Assembly: GCF_000421965.1 (NCBI RefSeq)
Contig: NZ_ATAY01000014.1
Span: 19,069-83,068 of the forward strand
Direction: 5' to 3'
Length of the DNA: 64,000 nt
DNA from: Ruminiclostridium papyrosolvens C7
GTDB taxonomy: Bacteria; Bacillota; Clostridia; Acetivibrionales; DSM-1351
Every line of letters starts with the position of its first letter. Within the stretch, counting starts at the first letter, position 1. Positions 29,507 through 38,772 of this stretch are shown one piece after another. The notes under the pieces were generated by a model. That model searched no databases. It saw only the letters and a list, made by a program, of their open reading frames with translations, and was not told the origin of the DNA. The position numbers and the translations under genes are program-made.

Positions 29507-29546
29507 ACTCTAATAGTTAGAGTTCTACTCCAATTATTAGAGTTCT
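29507..29546 (+). repeat. Two tandem 20-bp palindromic repeats downstream of agrD
   Basis: Two abutting units (29507-29526 and 29527-29546) of the form ACTCyAATwrTTAGAGTTCT. The first contains a perfect palindrome ACTCTAA-TAG-TTAGAGT. A T-rich stretch follows, so it may end agrBD transcripts; the tandem layout would also suit a dimeric regulator in front of the kinase gene. Confidence 0.6.
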
Positions 29547-29609
29547 GTTTTTGTTTAAGGTTTTTTGTTGTGTTTCGTAATCTTCCTCTGGAAGGGTGTG
29601 TAAATAAGG

Positions 29610-30938
29610 GTGTATCTTGCAAATGAATTATTTTTAACTGTTATAGAGGGCTTGATTTTCATAATAGCCTTTTATCTCCTGTCGGGACAACGGCAATTTA
29701 TAAGAAAGATTTATACACGGATTGCCTGGTTTGTAACGATTTATACAATATATACATACTGGATTACCAAGTTTTTGCCGTCAGGGCTGCATTCACTTTT
29801 AATAGCATCCCTTACATGTTTTATACTTAATTATATACTTAACGGAACTCTTTTTAAAAGTGTAGTCAAAGTTCTTATTATTTTTTTAGGAATGGCGATT
29901 ATAGAAAGTCTTATCGGCTTGGCATGCATGAGTGTTACAGGCAAACCAATGTCAGTACTTATTGACAATAATGTATTACTGGCGGTTTTAGGTATTATAG
30001 CAAAGCTGATTGAAAGTACTATTGTATTTGTATTATATAAGTCTCACAATGGGTTTTCCTGGTTAAAAGACGGAAATCCATATCAGTCTCGGTACAAGCA
30101 GACTCTTATTATGATTTTTGCTGTACTGTTCTTTCTGGTAGGAACAAATATTTATATTTCCAAAGACCCTCAAAATCTACTTCTGTATAATATTTTTACC
30201 TTTGTTATATATATCGTTTTGATTATTGCAATGCTTTCGGCCTTTAGGGAAGGTTCAAAGCTTGAGATTCTACAATATGCAAATGAACTAAAAAAAGAAA
30301 ATGTTTATCAGTTGATTTCCTTTAACGAAATGGTGGCTAAAGAAAGACACGAATATAAGAACCATTTAAATACTATATACGGACTTTGTACCTTAAACAG
30401 ACCTGATTTAAGCGATAAGGTCAAGCAATATATAAACAATTATGCGAATAATAGCGAGACCATGAATATAAATGTATGTTCAGGCAACGACTTTGTTGAC
30501 GCTATTATCAGTGTAAAATATAATAATGCTCTAAAGAAAGATGTAGAAGTTCTTGTTGACTTTGAAGAACCCTTATCAAGTGCAGTAATAGATGAGGATA
30601 CCGCTGTTACTGTTATATCTAATATAATAGATAATGCCTATGAATCTATCTTAGGGATAGACAAGGAAAAAAAGTTTATACGTCTTGAAACATATATCGA
30701 GAATGATAATTACTATATGTCTATTTCCAACAACGGCCCTATGATTCCCGAAGCAATTATTAAGAAAATTTTCAGTGCAGGCTATTCTACCAAAGACAAT
30801 GCTTCTAAAAAACGGGGTTTCGGACTTAGCATCGTACAAGCACAGATAGATAAATGCGGGGGCAGTATCGAGATTAACAGCGACGAAGAACTCACAGAAT
30901 TCCTGATAACTCTTAAAGTAAATAGTCAGGCAAGCTAA
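29610..30938 (+). CDS. agrC: AgrC-like membrane histidine kinase
   Basis: A 442-residue sensor kinase. Residues 1-215 contain about six to seven membrane helices, the peptide-sensing part. The histidine box is KERHEYKNHL with H247, as in the HPK10 class of peptide-pheromone kinases. The ATPase domain shows IIDNAYESI (N box) and KKRGFGLSIVQAQIDKCGG (G box). The frame opens with a GTG at 29610 and only a weak ribosome site. No LytTR response regulator follows; the next gene encodes a helicase, so the partner must lie elsewhere. Confidence 0.88.
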   Translation: MYLANELFLTVIEGLIFIIAFYLLSGQRQFIRKIYTRIAWFVTIYTIYTYWITKFLPSGLHSLLIASLTCFILNYILNGTLFKSVVKVLIIFLGMAIIESLIGLACMSVTGKPMSVLIDNNVLLAVLGIIAKLIESTIVFVLYKSHNGFSWLKDGNPYQSRYKQTLIMIFAVLFFLVGTNIYISKDPQNLLLYNIFTFVIYIVLIIAMLSAFREGSKLEILQYANELKKENVYQLISFNEMVAKERHEYKNHLNTIYGLCTLNRPDLSDKVKQYINNYANNSETMNINVCSGNDFVDAIISVKYNNALKKDVEVLVDFEEPLSSAVIDEDTAVTVISNIIDNAYESILGIDKEKKFIRLETYIENDNYYMSISNNGPMIPEAIIKKIFSAGYSTKDNASKKRGFGLSIVQAQIDKCGGSIEINSDEELTEFLITLKVNSQAS

Positions 30939-31025
30939 CGACTTATTTATGTAAAAACTACACATTCTTCTTCAAATTGGTTATAATAATATGATAGCTT
31001 ATTTTATTATACTTTGGAGAAAATG

Positions 31026-34000
31026 ATGTTTAAAATTTCTAAAGACACTATTTATTATTTGTCTACGCCCATGAGATACAAGAAGGGCATGGATTATTTC
31101 AGGGATAAGCGTATCAAATCCTTGTCCTTTAATCAAGAAATGCTGTTGTTTGACGCAACAGTTTTGGGAACGCACCCGTACAATGTACAGGTGCGGTTTG
31201 CCAAGTCCGGGGATCTCACTGATTTTTCATGTACCTGTTCGGATTGTGAAAAGACAGGAAAAGGGTGCAAGCACATTGCCGCGGTTCTTTTCTTAATTAA
31301 GGAAAAGGATGAGCAGGGTTTTTTTAATTCTTCTGTTCAAAAGAAAGCAGCAAAAGATATTTTTCAATTTTTTTCAGATAAAGGCCCAGGTGTAAAGCTC
31401 CCCATTAATGTTGAATTTAATCTTGAATTTATTAGTAGAAGGTTCTCAATTCCAAAAAGAGGGCCTATTGCCTCGCTATCTCTTCGTATAGGTACTGACA
31501 GACTTTATGTGGTCAGAAATATACGTCAGATGTTGGAAAGCCTTAAAACCGGTAATGAGATTGTCTTTGGGAAAGGCTTTACCTTTGACCCTGTAATATA
31601 TGACTTTAAGGAAAATGACAAGCCTGTTATTTCATATCTTCAGGAAATATGGCAGAACGAGAATCTATTACATTATTTTACAGGCGAATTGAGTAAGTAC
31701 AGTACCTTTATAGATAAAGATGTTTTCCTCTCTGAAGCATCTCTTAAAAGGCTTCTTCAGCTTTTACACGATACCCCTTTTAATGTAATAAACAATAACA
31801 TAAAAATTCAAAATGTTTTAATACAAAATGAGGATATACCTTTAGAATTCACATTGACGGGAAATGCCTCGTCCATAGATTTGAATATAGACACTAAATT
31901 GCCTCTTTACCAGATAACCTCTGACTTTGAATATTTTTTATATGGTGAAACTATATACAGGGTATCAGCGGCCCAACGCGAATACTTTAAACCTTTTTTT
32001 ACCTATATGCAGCAGGAGAATGTTAATCGAATAACCTTCATAGAAAAGGATAAGGAACGGTTCTTTTCAGAGGTACTTCCTTATGTTGAAAAAACCGGGC
32101 GGGTATACATAGATGAAAATGTTCAGGACATGGTACAGAGAGTGGACTTCGAGCCTGAAATTTATCTGGACAAATTCGAAGATATAATAACTGCTGATGT
32201 TAAATTTAAATATGGTGATCGTATAATCAATCCTTTCTCTGCCTTTGGAGACCAGGTCTCTATGGGTAAAATTCTCGTACGGGACATGGAAAAAGAGGGT
32301 CTCATTGTTGACATATTGGGTGAAAGCGATTTTAAGGTTAACGGCAACAGAATATATCTGGATGAGGAAGAAAAGATATTTGATTTTGTAAATACAATTG
32401 TTCCTAAACTACAGGAATATACGCAGATTTTCTATTCCGACAACTTTAAAGCAATGACCATAAAGAGGCTTCCCTCCTTTTCAGGATTTTTGAGGCTGAA
32501 TACACTGAACAATTTTCTTGAATTCAGCTTTGATATGGAAGGTGTAGGCCGTGATGAGCTATCATCTATATTTCAGAACGTAAGAGAAAAGAAGAAATAT
32601 TTCCGCTTGAAAAACGGCGCATTTCTTCCTCTTGATTCAGAGGGACTTTTAACTATGTCTGAAATAATCGAGCAACTTGAGCTGACAATGGATGATTTAG
32701 ATAGTGAGCTGGTCCAGCTCCCTATGTACAGAGCTTTTTTTATAGATGGTATGTTGAAAGAAACCGGAATGAAGTTCTTTGAACGCAATAAGGCCTTTAA
32801 AGATTTAGTTCATGATATTCACGAACCTTCCGAGACTGAATTTCAAATTCCCGAAACCCTTAAAGGAACTCTAAGGAATTATCAAAAGCTTGGATTTAAG
32901 TGGCTTAAAACTCTGTCAACATATGGTCTTGGAGGAATTCTCGCTGATGATATGGGTTTGGGAAAAACCTTGCAGGTTATTACTCTGCTCCTGTACGATA
33001 AAAATGTTTCAGGCCCCGCAACATCTATTGTAGTTGTTCCTACCTCCCTTATTTACAACTGGTGTTCGGAAGTTGACAAATTTGCACCGGATTTAAAGAT
33101 AACTGCTGTGGTCGGAAACAAAGCAGAACGTGAGGAACTAATAAAGACTGGTGTCAACTCGGATGTAATAGTCACCTCTTATGCCCTTATCAGACGTGAT
33201 ATTGACAACTACAAAGATTATATGTTCAGATATTGCATACTTGATGAAGCTCAACATATTAAAAACCCCGGATCCCAGGCAGCTAAAGCCGTAAAACAGC
33301 TCGTATCCCAGCACAGGTTCGCACTTACAGGAACGCCTATGGAAAATAATCTTACGGAGCTGTGGTCAGTTTTTGACTTTATTTTACCCGGATATTTACG
33401 GTCACACGGAAAATTTGTTGAAAAGTTTGAATCGCCGATTTCAAAAGGAGACAGTACCGCTCTAACCTCCCTGAGCAAACAATTAAAACCTTTTATACTC
33501 AGAAGGCTAAAGCAGGACGTTCTCAAGGAACTACCAGAAAAAATTGAGCATATTATTAAAGCAGACCTTACTGAGGAACAGAAAAAGCTTTATGTTGCTT
33601 ACTTGGAGCAAGCTAAAGGAGATATTTTCAAGGAAATAAACCAAAATGGCTATGAACGGAGTCAAATAAAGATTTTATCGGTTCTTATCCGATTAAGACA
33701 GCTCTGCTGTCACCCCTCGCTGTTTGTAGACAACTATGAAGGTGACAGCGGTAAGCTACTACTCCTTAAAGAGATAGTAGGAGACTCTCTTACCTCCGGG
33801 CACAGAATACTCCTGTTCTCGCAGTTTACATCAATGTTGGCAATTATAAGGCAGTGGCTGCAGGAGGATGAAATAGACTATTTATACCTTGATGGGTCAA
33901 CTCCCGCTGACGAAAGAATGAAAATGGTTAAAAACTTTAACAACGGTCAGGGTAAGATTTTCCTTCTGTCCCTTAAATCAGGAGGAACCGGCTTGAATCT

Positions 34001-34259
34001 GACAGGTGCTGATACGGTTATTCACTATGACCCTTGGTGGAACCCGGCTGTAGAAGATCAGGCAACCGACCGCGCATACCGTATAGGCCAGCTAAAAACC
34101 GTCCATGTAATGAAGCTGGTTACACACGGCACAATAGAGGAAAAAATATTACGCCTTAAGGATAGGAAAAAGCAGTTGGTTGATGCGGTTATCCAATCCG
34201 GGGAAACCCTTATTACCAAGATGAGTAAAGAAGAGTTGACGGAACTTTTCGAGTTATAA
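31026..34259 (+). CDS. SWIM zinc-finger SNF2-family helicase
   Basis: A 1077-residue protein. The N-terminus holds a SWIM zinc finger (CTCSDCEKTGKGCKHIAAVL, about residues 65-90) and a bacterial SNF2-associated region. The C-terminal half is a full SNF2 ATPase: motif I ADDMGLGKTLQ, DEAQH in motif II, LTGTPMENNL in motif III, and the helicase C domain with QATDRAYRIGQ. It is probably a DNA-dependent motor that remodels protein-DNA or RNA polymerase complexes. I chose ATG at 31026, six bases after GGAG. It stands alone, with no methylase or nuclease beside it, and has its own terminator. Confidence 0.9.
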   Translation: MFKISKDTIYYLSTPMRYKKGMDYFRDKRIKSLSFNQEMLLFDATVLGTHPYNVQVRFAKSGDLTDFSCTCSDCEKTGKGCKHIAAVLFLIKEKDEQGFFNSSVQKKAAKDIFQFFSDKGPGVKLPINVEFNLEFISRRFSIPKRGPIASLSLRIGTDRLYVVRNIRQMLESLKTGNEIVFGKGFTFDPVIYDFKENDKPVISYLQEIWQNENLLHYFTGELSKYSTFIDKDVFLSEASLKRLLQLLHDTPFNVINNNIKIQNVLIQNEDIPLEFTLTGNASSIDLNIDTKLPLYQITSDFEYFLYGETIYRVSAAQREYFKPFFTYMQQENVNRITFIEKDKERFFSEVLPYVEKTGRVYIDENVQDMVQRVDFEPEIYLDKFEDIITADVKFKYGDRIINPFSAFGDQVSMGKILVRDMEKEGLIVDILGESDFKVNGNRIYLDEEEKIFDFVNTIVPKLQEYTQIFYSDNFKAMTIKRLPSFSGFLRLNTLNNFLEFSFDMEGVGRDELSSIFQNVREKKKYFRLKNGAFLPLDSEGLLTMSEIIEQLELTMDDLDSELVQLPMYRAFFIDGMLKETGMKFFERNKAFKDLVHDIHEPSETEFQIPETLKGTLRNYQKLGFKWLKTLSTYGLGGILADDMGLGKTLQVITLLLYDKNVSGPATSIVVVPTSLIYNWCSEVDKFAPDLKITAVVGNKAEREELIKTGVNSDVIVTSYALIRRDIDNYKDYMFRYCILDEAQHIKNPGSQAAKAVKQLVSQHRFALTGTPMENNLTELWSVFDFILPGYLRSHGKFVEKFESPISKGDSTALTSLSKQLKPFILRRLKQDVLKELPEKIEHIIKADLTEEQKKLYVAYLEQAKGDIFKEINQNGYERSQIKILSVLIRLRQLCCHPSLFVDNYEGDSGKLLLLKEIVGDSLTSGHRILLFSQFTSMLAIIRQWLQEDEIDYLYLDGSTPADERMKMVKNFNNGQGKIFLLSLKSGGTGLNLTGADTVIHYDPWWNPAVEDQATDRAYRIGQLKTVHVMKLVTHGTIEEKILRLKDRKKQLVDAVIQSGETLITKMSKEELTELFEL

Positions 34260-34261
34260 TA

Positions 34262-34297
34262 ACAAAACCAGAGGCAAATTAAAACCTCTGGTTTTGC
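34262..34297. terminator. Bidirectional terminator after the SNF2 gene
   Basis: AAAACCAGAGG (34264-34274) pairs with CCTCTGGTTTT (34285-34295). It serves the helicase gene and the convergent aminopeptidase gene. Confidence 0.8.
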
Positions 34298-34323
34298 TAT
34301 ATTTCTATATAAACATACTTTTT

Positions 34324-35439
34324 CTATTTCAAATTATCAGGATTTAATGCTTGAAGCTCGTCTGGTACAAAAAGTCCATCTTTTCTTATGAGCTTATCAT
34401 CAAACCATATTTCTCCCCCGCCATATTCAGGCCTTTGGATAAACACAAGATCCCAGTGGATTGAGGACTTATTCCCATTTGGACACTCGTCATAACAGCT
34501 TCCGGGTGTAAAGTGTATACTTCCTCTTATCTTTTCGTCAAAGAGAGTATCCTTCATTGGAGTTTCAATGAAAGGATTAACACCTATTGCAAACTCTCCT
34601 ACATATCTTGCTGCTTCGTCAGTGTCAAAAATTTCATTAATACGCTCGGTTTCGTTCGCTGTAGCTTTAATAATCTTTCCATCCTTAAATTCGAGGCGGA
34701 TATTCTCAAAAGTTACGCCTTGATATACCGCAGGACAGTTGTAGCTTATTACACCATTTACCGAATCTTTTATCGGTGCAGTAAATACTTCTCCGTCAGG
34801 AATGTTCATTTTACCGTCACACTTTATTGCAGGCAATCCTTTTATTGAGAATGTCAAATCTGTCCCTTTACCTGTAATTCTTACCTTGTCGGTAGCTTCC
34901 ATCAATTTTACAAGTGGGTCCATAGCTTTTGACATTTTTGCATAATCCAGATTGCATACATTAAAGTAAAAATCTTCAAAATATTCAGTTGGAGTGTTGG
35001 CAAGCTGCGCCATTGAGTGGGTAGGATACCTCATTACACACCATCTTGTGTGTTCTACACGCTGATCTGAATGTACAGGCTTTGAAAACAGTGACATGTA
35101 TATCTTCATCTTATCAGATGGAACAGAAGCCTTTTCGCTTACGTTATCCCCTGACCTGATACCAATGTACGCATCCATGTCTTTCATTCTTGCCAATTCA
35201 TAGCGAGCCATATCTTTCACTTGTTCTTCTGTACACTGTTCAAGGAGTACTCTTTCCAATTCCGGATTCTTTATTGTAAGGAATGGAATTGCTCCTACCT
35301 TATATGCCTCACGAATTAAGGCTCTTGACAATTGAACCTCGTTACCGATATTCTCAATAAGGATTTTCTCCCCCTGTTTTAGTTCACATGAGTAGTTAAT
35401 CAAATTATGTGCCAGTTTTTCTATACGTGGATCGTTCAT
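34324..35439 (-). CDS. M29 family aminopeptidase
   Basis: A 371-residue metallo-aminopeptidase of the AmpS/PepS (M29) family, which removes N-terminal residues from peptides in the cytoplasm. The metal-binding elements are in the C-terminal half: GEVFTAPIKDSVNG, GEFAIGVNPF, SIHFTPGSCYDECPNGNKSSIHWDLVF. The length is close to the family norm of about 370-410. GGAGGTTATAGTA precedes the ATG. It is 42 bases downstream of pepF, with which it probably forms a peptide-degradation pair. Confidence 0.9.
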   Translation of the reverse strand: MNDPRIEKLAHNLINYSCELKQGEKILIENIGNEVQLSRALIREAYKVGAIPFLTIKNPELERVLLEQCTEEQVKDMARYELARMKDMDAYIGIRSGDNVSEKASVPSDKMKIYMSLFSKPVHSDQRVEHTRWCVMRYPTHSMAQLANTPTEYFEDFYFNVCNLDYAKMSKAMDPLVKLMEATDKVRITGKGTDLTFSIKGLPAIKCDGKMNIPDGEVFTAPIKDSVNGVISYNCPAVYQGVTFENIRLEFKDGKIIKATANETERINEIFDTDEAARYVGEFAIGVNPFIETPMKDTLFDEKIRGSIHFTPGSCYDECPNGNKSSIHWDLVFIQRPEYGGGEIWFDDKLIRKDGLFVPDELQALNPDNLK

Positions 35440-35481
35440 TACTATAACCTCCGTTTGTTTATTATTATGTTAACTAGTGTA

Positions 35482-37287
35482 TTATACTAAAAGTTCTTCC
35501 AATTCTTCCAGAGTTTTTTCAAATACGTTTAATGCATCTTGAATAGGCTGTGGTGATGAAAGGTCTACACCTGCTATTTTTAAAAGCTCTATAGGATAAT
35601 TTGAGCCACCGCCTTTAAGGAACTCTAAATATTTATCAACTGCCGGCTTGCCTTCTTTATATATTTTTTCAGCAATAGCAGTAGCGGCGGAGAAGCCCGT
35701 AGCATATTTGTATACATAAAAACTGCTGTAGAAGTGAGGTATTCTTGACCACTCCATTGTAATTTCCTTGTCAACGTTAACTGTTTCTCCGAAATACTTT
35801 TTGTTCAGGTCATAGTAAATATCGCAAAGCTCCTGTGCATTAAGTGCCTCTCCCTGTTCTGTCTTTTGGTGTGTAAGCTTTTCAAACTCTGCGAACATTG
35901 TCTGTCTGAATACTGTTCCCCTGAACTCCTCAAGATAATGATTCAGCAAATATGCCTTCTCCTGCTTGCTTTCAGATTTTGATAACATATGCCTCATGAG
36001 GAGTGATTCATTTACCGTTGATGCAACCTCTGCAACAAATATCCTGTATTGGGAGTATACGTAAGGTTGGGTCATATTGGTATAGAATGAGTGCAGGGCA
36101 TGGCCCATTTCATGTGCAAGAGTATACACATCATTTATGTTGTCCTGATAATTAAGCAGTACATAAGGGTGAGTTTTGAAAGCTCCCCATGAATATGCTC
36201 CGCTGGTTTTGCCTTCATTTTCATAAATATCAATCCAGCCTGAGTCAAAGCCTTTTTTAAGATATCCGATATATTCCTCTCCTAGTGGCTTTAGTCCCTC
36301 TTCTACAAGCTTTTTGCCTTCCTCGTAGGTAACTTTCTTGTCGTATTCTTCAACCATGGGCACATACAAGTCATACATATGAAGCTCAGCCAGCTTTAAT
36401 ACTTTTTTTCTCAGCTTCATATATCTATCCAGCAGATGCAGGTTTTTATTTACTGTTTCGATAAGGTTGTCGTATACCTTTACAGGTACGTTGTCGTTAT
36501 CCAAAGATGCTTCTAATGATGAAGGATATTTTCTTACAACGGAGTAAAACCTGTTTTTCTTTACATTGCCAGTAAGCGACGCACCGAGTGTATTTTTCAT
36601 TTTGTCGTAAGTACTGTACACGGCTTCAAAAGCATCTTTGCGGACTCTTCTGTCCCTGCTTTCCAACATTGTAGCATATCTGCCCTTTGTGACTTCTACT
36701 TCCTCACCTTTTTCATCCCGAATATGGGGAAATTTTATGTCCGCATTGTTGTACATGGTAAAGATATCCCCTGCTGTGTCAGATATTTCAGTTGAGAGTG
36801 CAAGTATCTGTTCTTCCTTCTCAGATAAAATATGCTCCTTTTGTCTCAAATTTTCCTGTACCATAAACATATACACGGAAAGCTCTTTATTTGAGTTCAT
36901 AAAAGACATCAGCTTGTCTTCTGGTATTGCCAGCATTTCGGGGACAATAAATGAAATTGCGGTATAAACTTCTGTACCGAGGGTAGAAGCTCTTTCAGTC
37001 AATGCCTGATAGGTTGAATTTCCGTTATCCTCATCCCTTTTCATTCTTGCATATACAAAGACTTTGTCATTTAGCGACAGTAATTCATCACTTTTCTTGA
37101 AACAGTCAAGAAGTGTATCAGCACTATTTCCAAGCTTGCCCCTGAAGTTTCCCATTTGTGCTGCCAATTCCTTAACTTTCTTAAAGTCCTTTTCCCATGA
37201 ATCGGTATCCTTATATATATCCTCCAGTTTCCATTTAAATCTTTCCTCAATGTCTTTTCTCTTTGCCAGTGTCTTTCCTGAAGCCAT
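35482..37287 (-). CDS. pepF: Oligoendopeptidase F
   Basis: A 601-residue zinc metallopeptidase of family M3B that cleaves oligopeptides in the cytoplasm. The HExxH motif is in LAHEMGHALHSFYTN near residue 385, with the third ligand Glu in FVAEVASTVNE. The N-terminal helical M3 domain is complete. I chose the ATG at 37287, seven bases after GGAGG; the frame is open ten codons upstream. Its gene precedes the M29 aminopeptidase on the same strand. Confidence 0.93.
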   Translation of the reverse strand: MASGKTLAKRKDIEERFKWKLEDIYKDTDSWEKDFKKVKELAAQMGNFRGKLGNSADTLLDCFKKSDELLSLNDKVFVYARMKRDEDNGNSTYQALTERASTLGTEVYTAISFIVPEMLAIPEDKLMSFMNSNKELSVYMFMVQENLRQKEHILSEKEEQILALSTEISDTAGDIFTMYNNADIKFPHIRDEKGEEVEVTKGRYATMLESRDRRVRKDAFEAVYSTYDKMKNTLGASLTGNVKKNRFYSVVRKYPSSLEASLDNDNVPVKVYDNLIETVNKNLHLLDRYMKLRKKVLKLAELHMYDLYVPMVEEYDKKVTYEEGKKLVEEGLKPLGEEYIGYLKKGFDSGWIDIYENEGKTSGAYSWGAFKTHPYVLLNYQDNINDVYTLAHEMGHALHSFYTNMTQPYVYSQYRIFVAEVASTVNESLLMRHMLSKSESKQEKAYLLNHYLEEFRGTVFRQTMFAEFEKLTHQKTEQGEALNAQELCDIYYDLNKKYFGETVNVDKEITMEWSRIPHFYSSFYVYKYATGFSAATAIAEKIYKEGKPAVDKYLEFLKGGGSNYPIELLKIAGVDLSSPQPIQDALNVFEKTLEELEELLV

Positions 37288-37455
37288 ATTTTTTTCCTCC
37301 ACTTTTCCTAATATCATTTTGGTTACTGGTTATTTTATTCGCTATATAACTTAATATCTCACTATATCTAATAATTATAAAACAACCTAATACTCTTTTC
37401 CATGCATTTCCTATATAAAGTTATTTATAGGTATGATTTTAAAATAAAAATAGCC

Positions 37456-37484
37456 TTGAAATGTTCAAATTTTTTTAGTATACT
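37456..37484 (+). promoter_or_regulatory. tRNA-Arg promoter
   Basis: TTGAAA (37456-37461), a 17-base spacer and TATACT (37479-37484), 32 bases before the mature tRNA. Confidence 0.75.
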
Positions 37485-37516
37485 ATGATAGTTGTTAAAA
37501 GGAAATATTTATTTAC

Positions 37517-37593
37517 GCGCCCGTAGCTCAGCAGGATAGAGCGTCGGTTTCCTAAACCGCAGGTCGCACGTTCGAATCGTGTCGGGCGTACCA
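37517..37593 (+). tRNA. tRNA-Arg (anticodon CCT)
   Basis: A complete 77-base cloverleaf with encoded CCA. The acceptor stem GCGCCCG pairs with CGGGCGT (one G-U), the anticodon arm is TCGGT-TTCCTAA-ACCGC, and the T arm is GCACG-TTCGAAT-CGTGT. The CCT anticodon reads AGG. Confidence 0.97.
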
Positions 37594-37627
37594 AAAACCT
37601 ATAACCGAAATGGTTATAGGTTTTTTA
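37593..37627 (+). terminator. tRNA-Arg terminator
   Basis: AAAACCTATAACC (from 37594) pairs with GGTTATAGGTTTT (from 37612) and is followed by a T-run. Confidence 0.8.
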
Positions 37628-37689
37628 TTGTTTGGGTTGAGGGGTTTGTTGGCAAAGTGGGCAACAATTCCCTGATTAACTTTCTATAC

Positions 37690-38772
37690 TTAGCCCCTCA
37701 CTATGTGGAGTGTATAATAAGGTATGGCATACCCAACATATGCCAGTAAATAGGCTAACACAAACTCATTAGTAAGATATCCTCCAAAATATATAATTAG
37801 AAATAAAACCGCTAAACTCAATAAAAAAAGTACAAAAGTAACAGTCCCCATCCTGTGTTCGGGTATATTTCTGGTAACTCTTTCAAACCTATATTTTAGC
37901 TTAAATTTTGATTCAAAGCACAAAATACTTATTATGACAATAAAATTTATGAATATATCTATTATAAAAATCAATTCACTTTTTTGTATCCCGAATAAAT
38001 AATCCCAAAAATTCTCGCTAACCTTAGGATGATACGCTATACAAGCTATCATTATCAATAAAAAGTTAAGAACTTTCTTATAATCTTTCTTAATATATTC
38101 TATTATGCGGTTCGTTCTAGATCCCCTTTGAAAGTTTTGTACATTGTTAAATAAATATGCTAAATATTTATGTTTTTTCAATCCGTCTTTTTTTGAAGTA
38201 TCATTAAATATTAATGTTGGTACCAATATGCCGGGTAATATCAATCCTACCCACCAGTTTTTTATTATCAGGATAACGTAATTTTCCGGTACATCTTGTA
38301 AAAAATAAATATACAAAATTATATTTCCAATAAACCATAGTATTAAAATGAATTTAGCAATATATTTTTGTTCATTAACTCTCTTAAAAGCTATTATAAA
38401 GAAGGCTATACAAAGCAAGAAACTAAGTTGTGCACAATTCGCACTAAATTTTATCGGCTTTACTAAATCCACTGGTATTTCCCAGCCGGGACCTATTAAA
38501 AGCAATGAGTTATACCTTAATGTAAAATAACTATATAAAAACAATGAAATTATTAACAACTTATAACAAATTAAAGATAACTTATTATAAAAATTACTAT
38601 TTAATGCTTTCTTAATAGTATTTTTTAAAACATTATTTAATTTATATAGCCTAATTTTATTTTTGTTATAATGTTTCTTTTCATCAGGAATATTTTCTTC
38701 AAGCGATACTTGGCAATCAGGGCACATACTAAATTCATTACGGTATTCATACCCACAGTTAGGACAAAACAC
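37690..38772 (-). CDS. Zinc-ribbon membrane protein of unknown function
   Basis: A 360-residue protein. The first 25 residues form a zinc ribbon (CPNCGYEYRNEFSMCPDCQ, two CxxC pairs). The remainder is rich in hydrophobic segments (about eight to nine predicted helices) separated by basic loops, so it is an integral membrane protein with the ribbon probably in the cytoplasm. It starts at a GTG directly after the MFS transporter stop, using the GGAGGGGG inside the end of that gene, so the two are translationally linked. I do not recognise the family. Confidence 0.7.
   Translation of the reverse strand: MFCPNCGYEYRNEFSMCPDCQVSLEENIPDEKKHYNKNKIRLYKLNNVLKNTIKKALNSNFYNKLSLICYKLLIISLFLYSYFTLRYNSLLLIGPGWEIPVDLVKPIKFSANCAQLSFLLCIAFFIIAFKRVNEQKYIAKFILILWFIGNIILYIYFLQDVPENYVILIIKNWWVGLILPGILVPTLIFNDTSKKDGLKKHKYLAYLFNNVQNFQRGSRTNRIIEYIKKDYKKVLNFLLIMIACIAYHPKVSENFWDYLFGIQKSELIFIIDIFINFIVIISILCFESKFKLKYRFERVTRNIPEHRMGTVTFVLFLLSLAVLFLIIYFGGYLTNEFVLAYLLAYVGYAIPYYTLHIVRG

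Noticed and set aside
31014..31025. An in-frame TTG start for the SNF2 gene.
   Set aside because: It overlaps the GGAG site used by the ATG at 31026.
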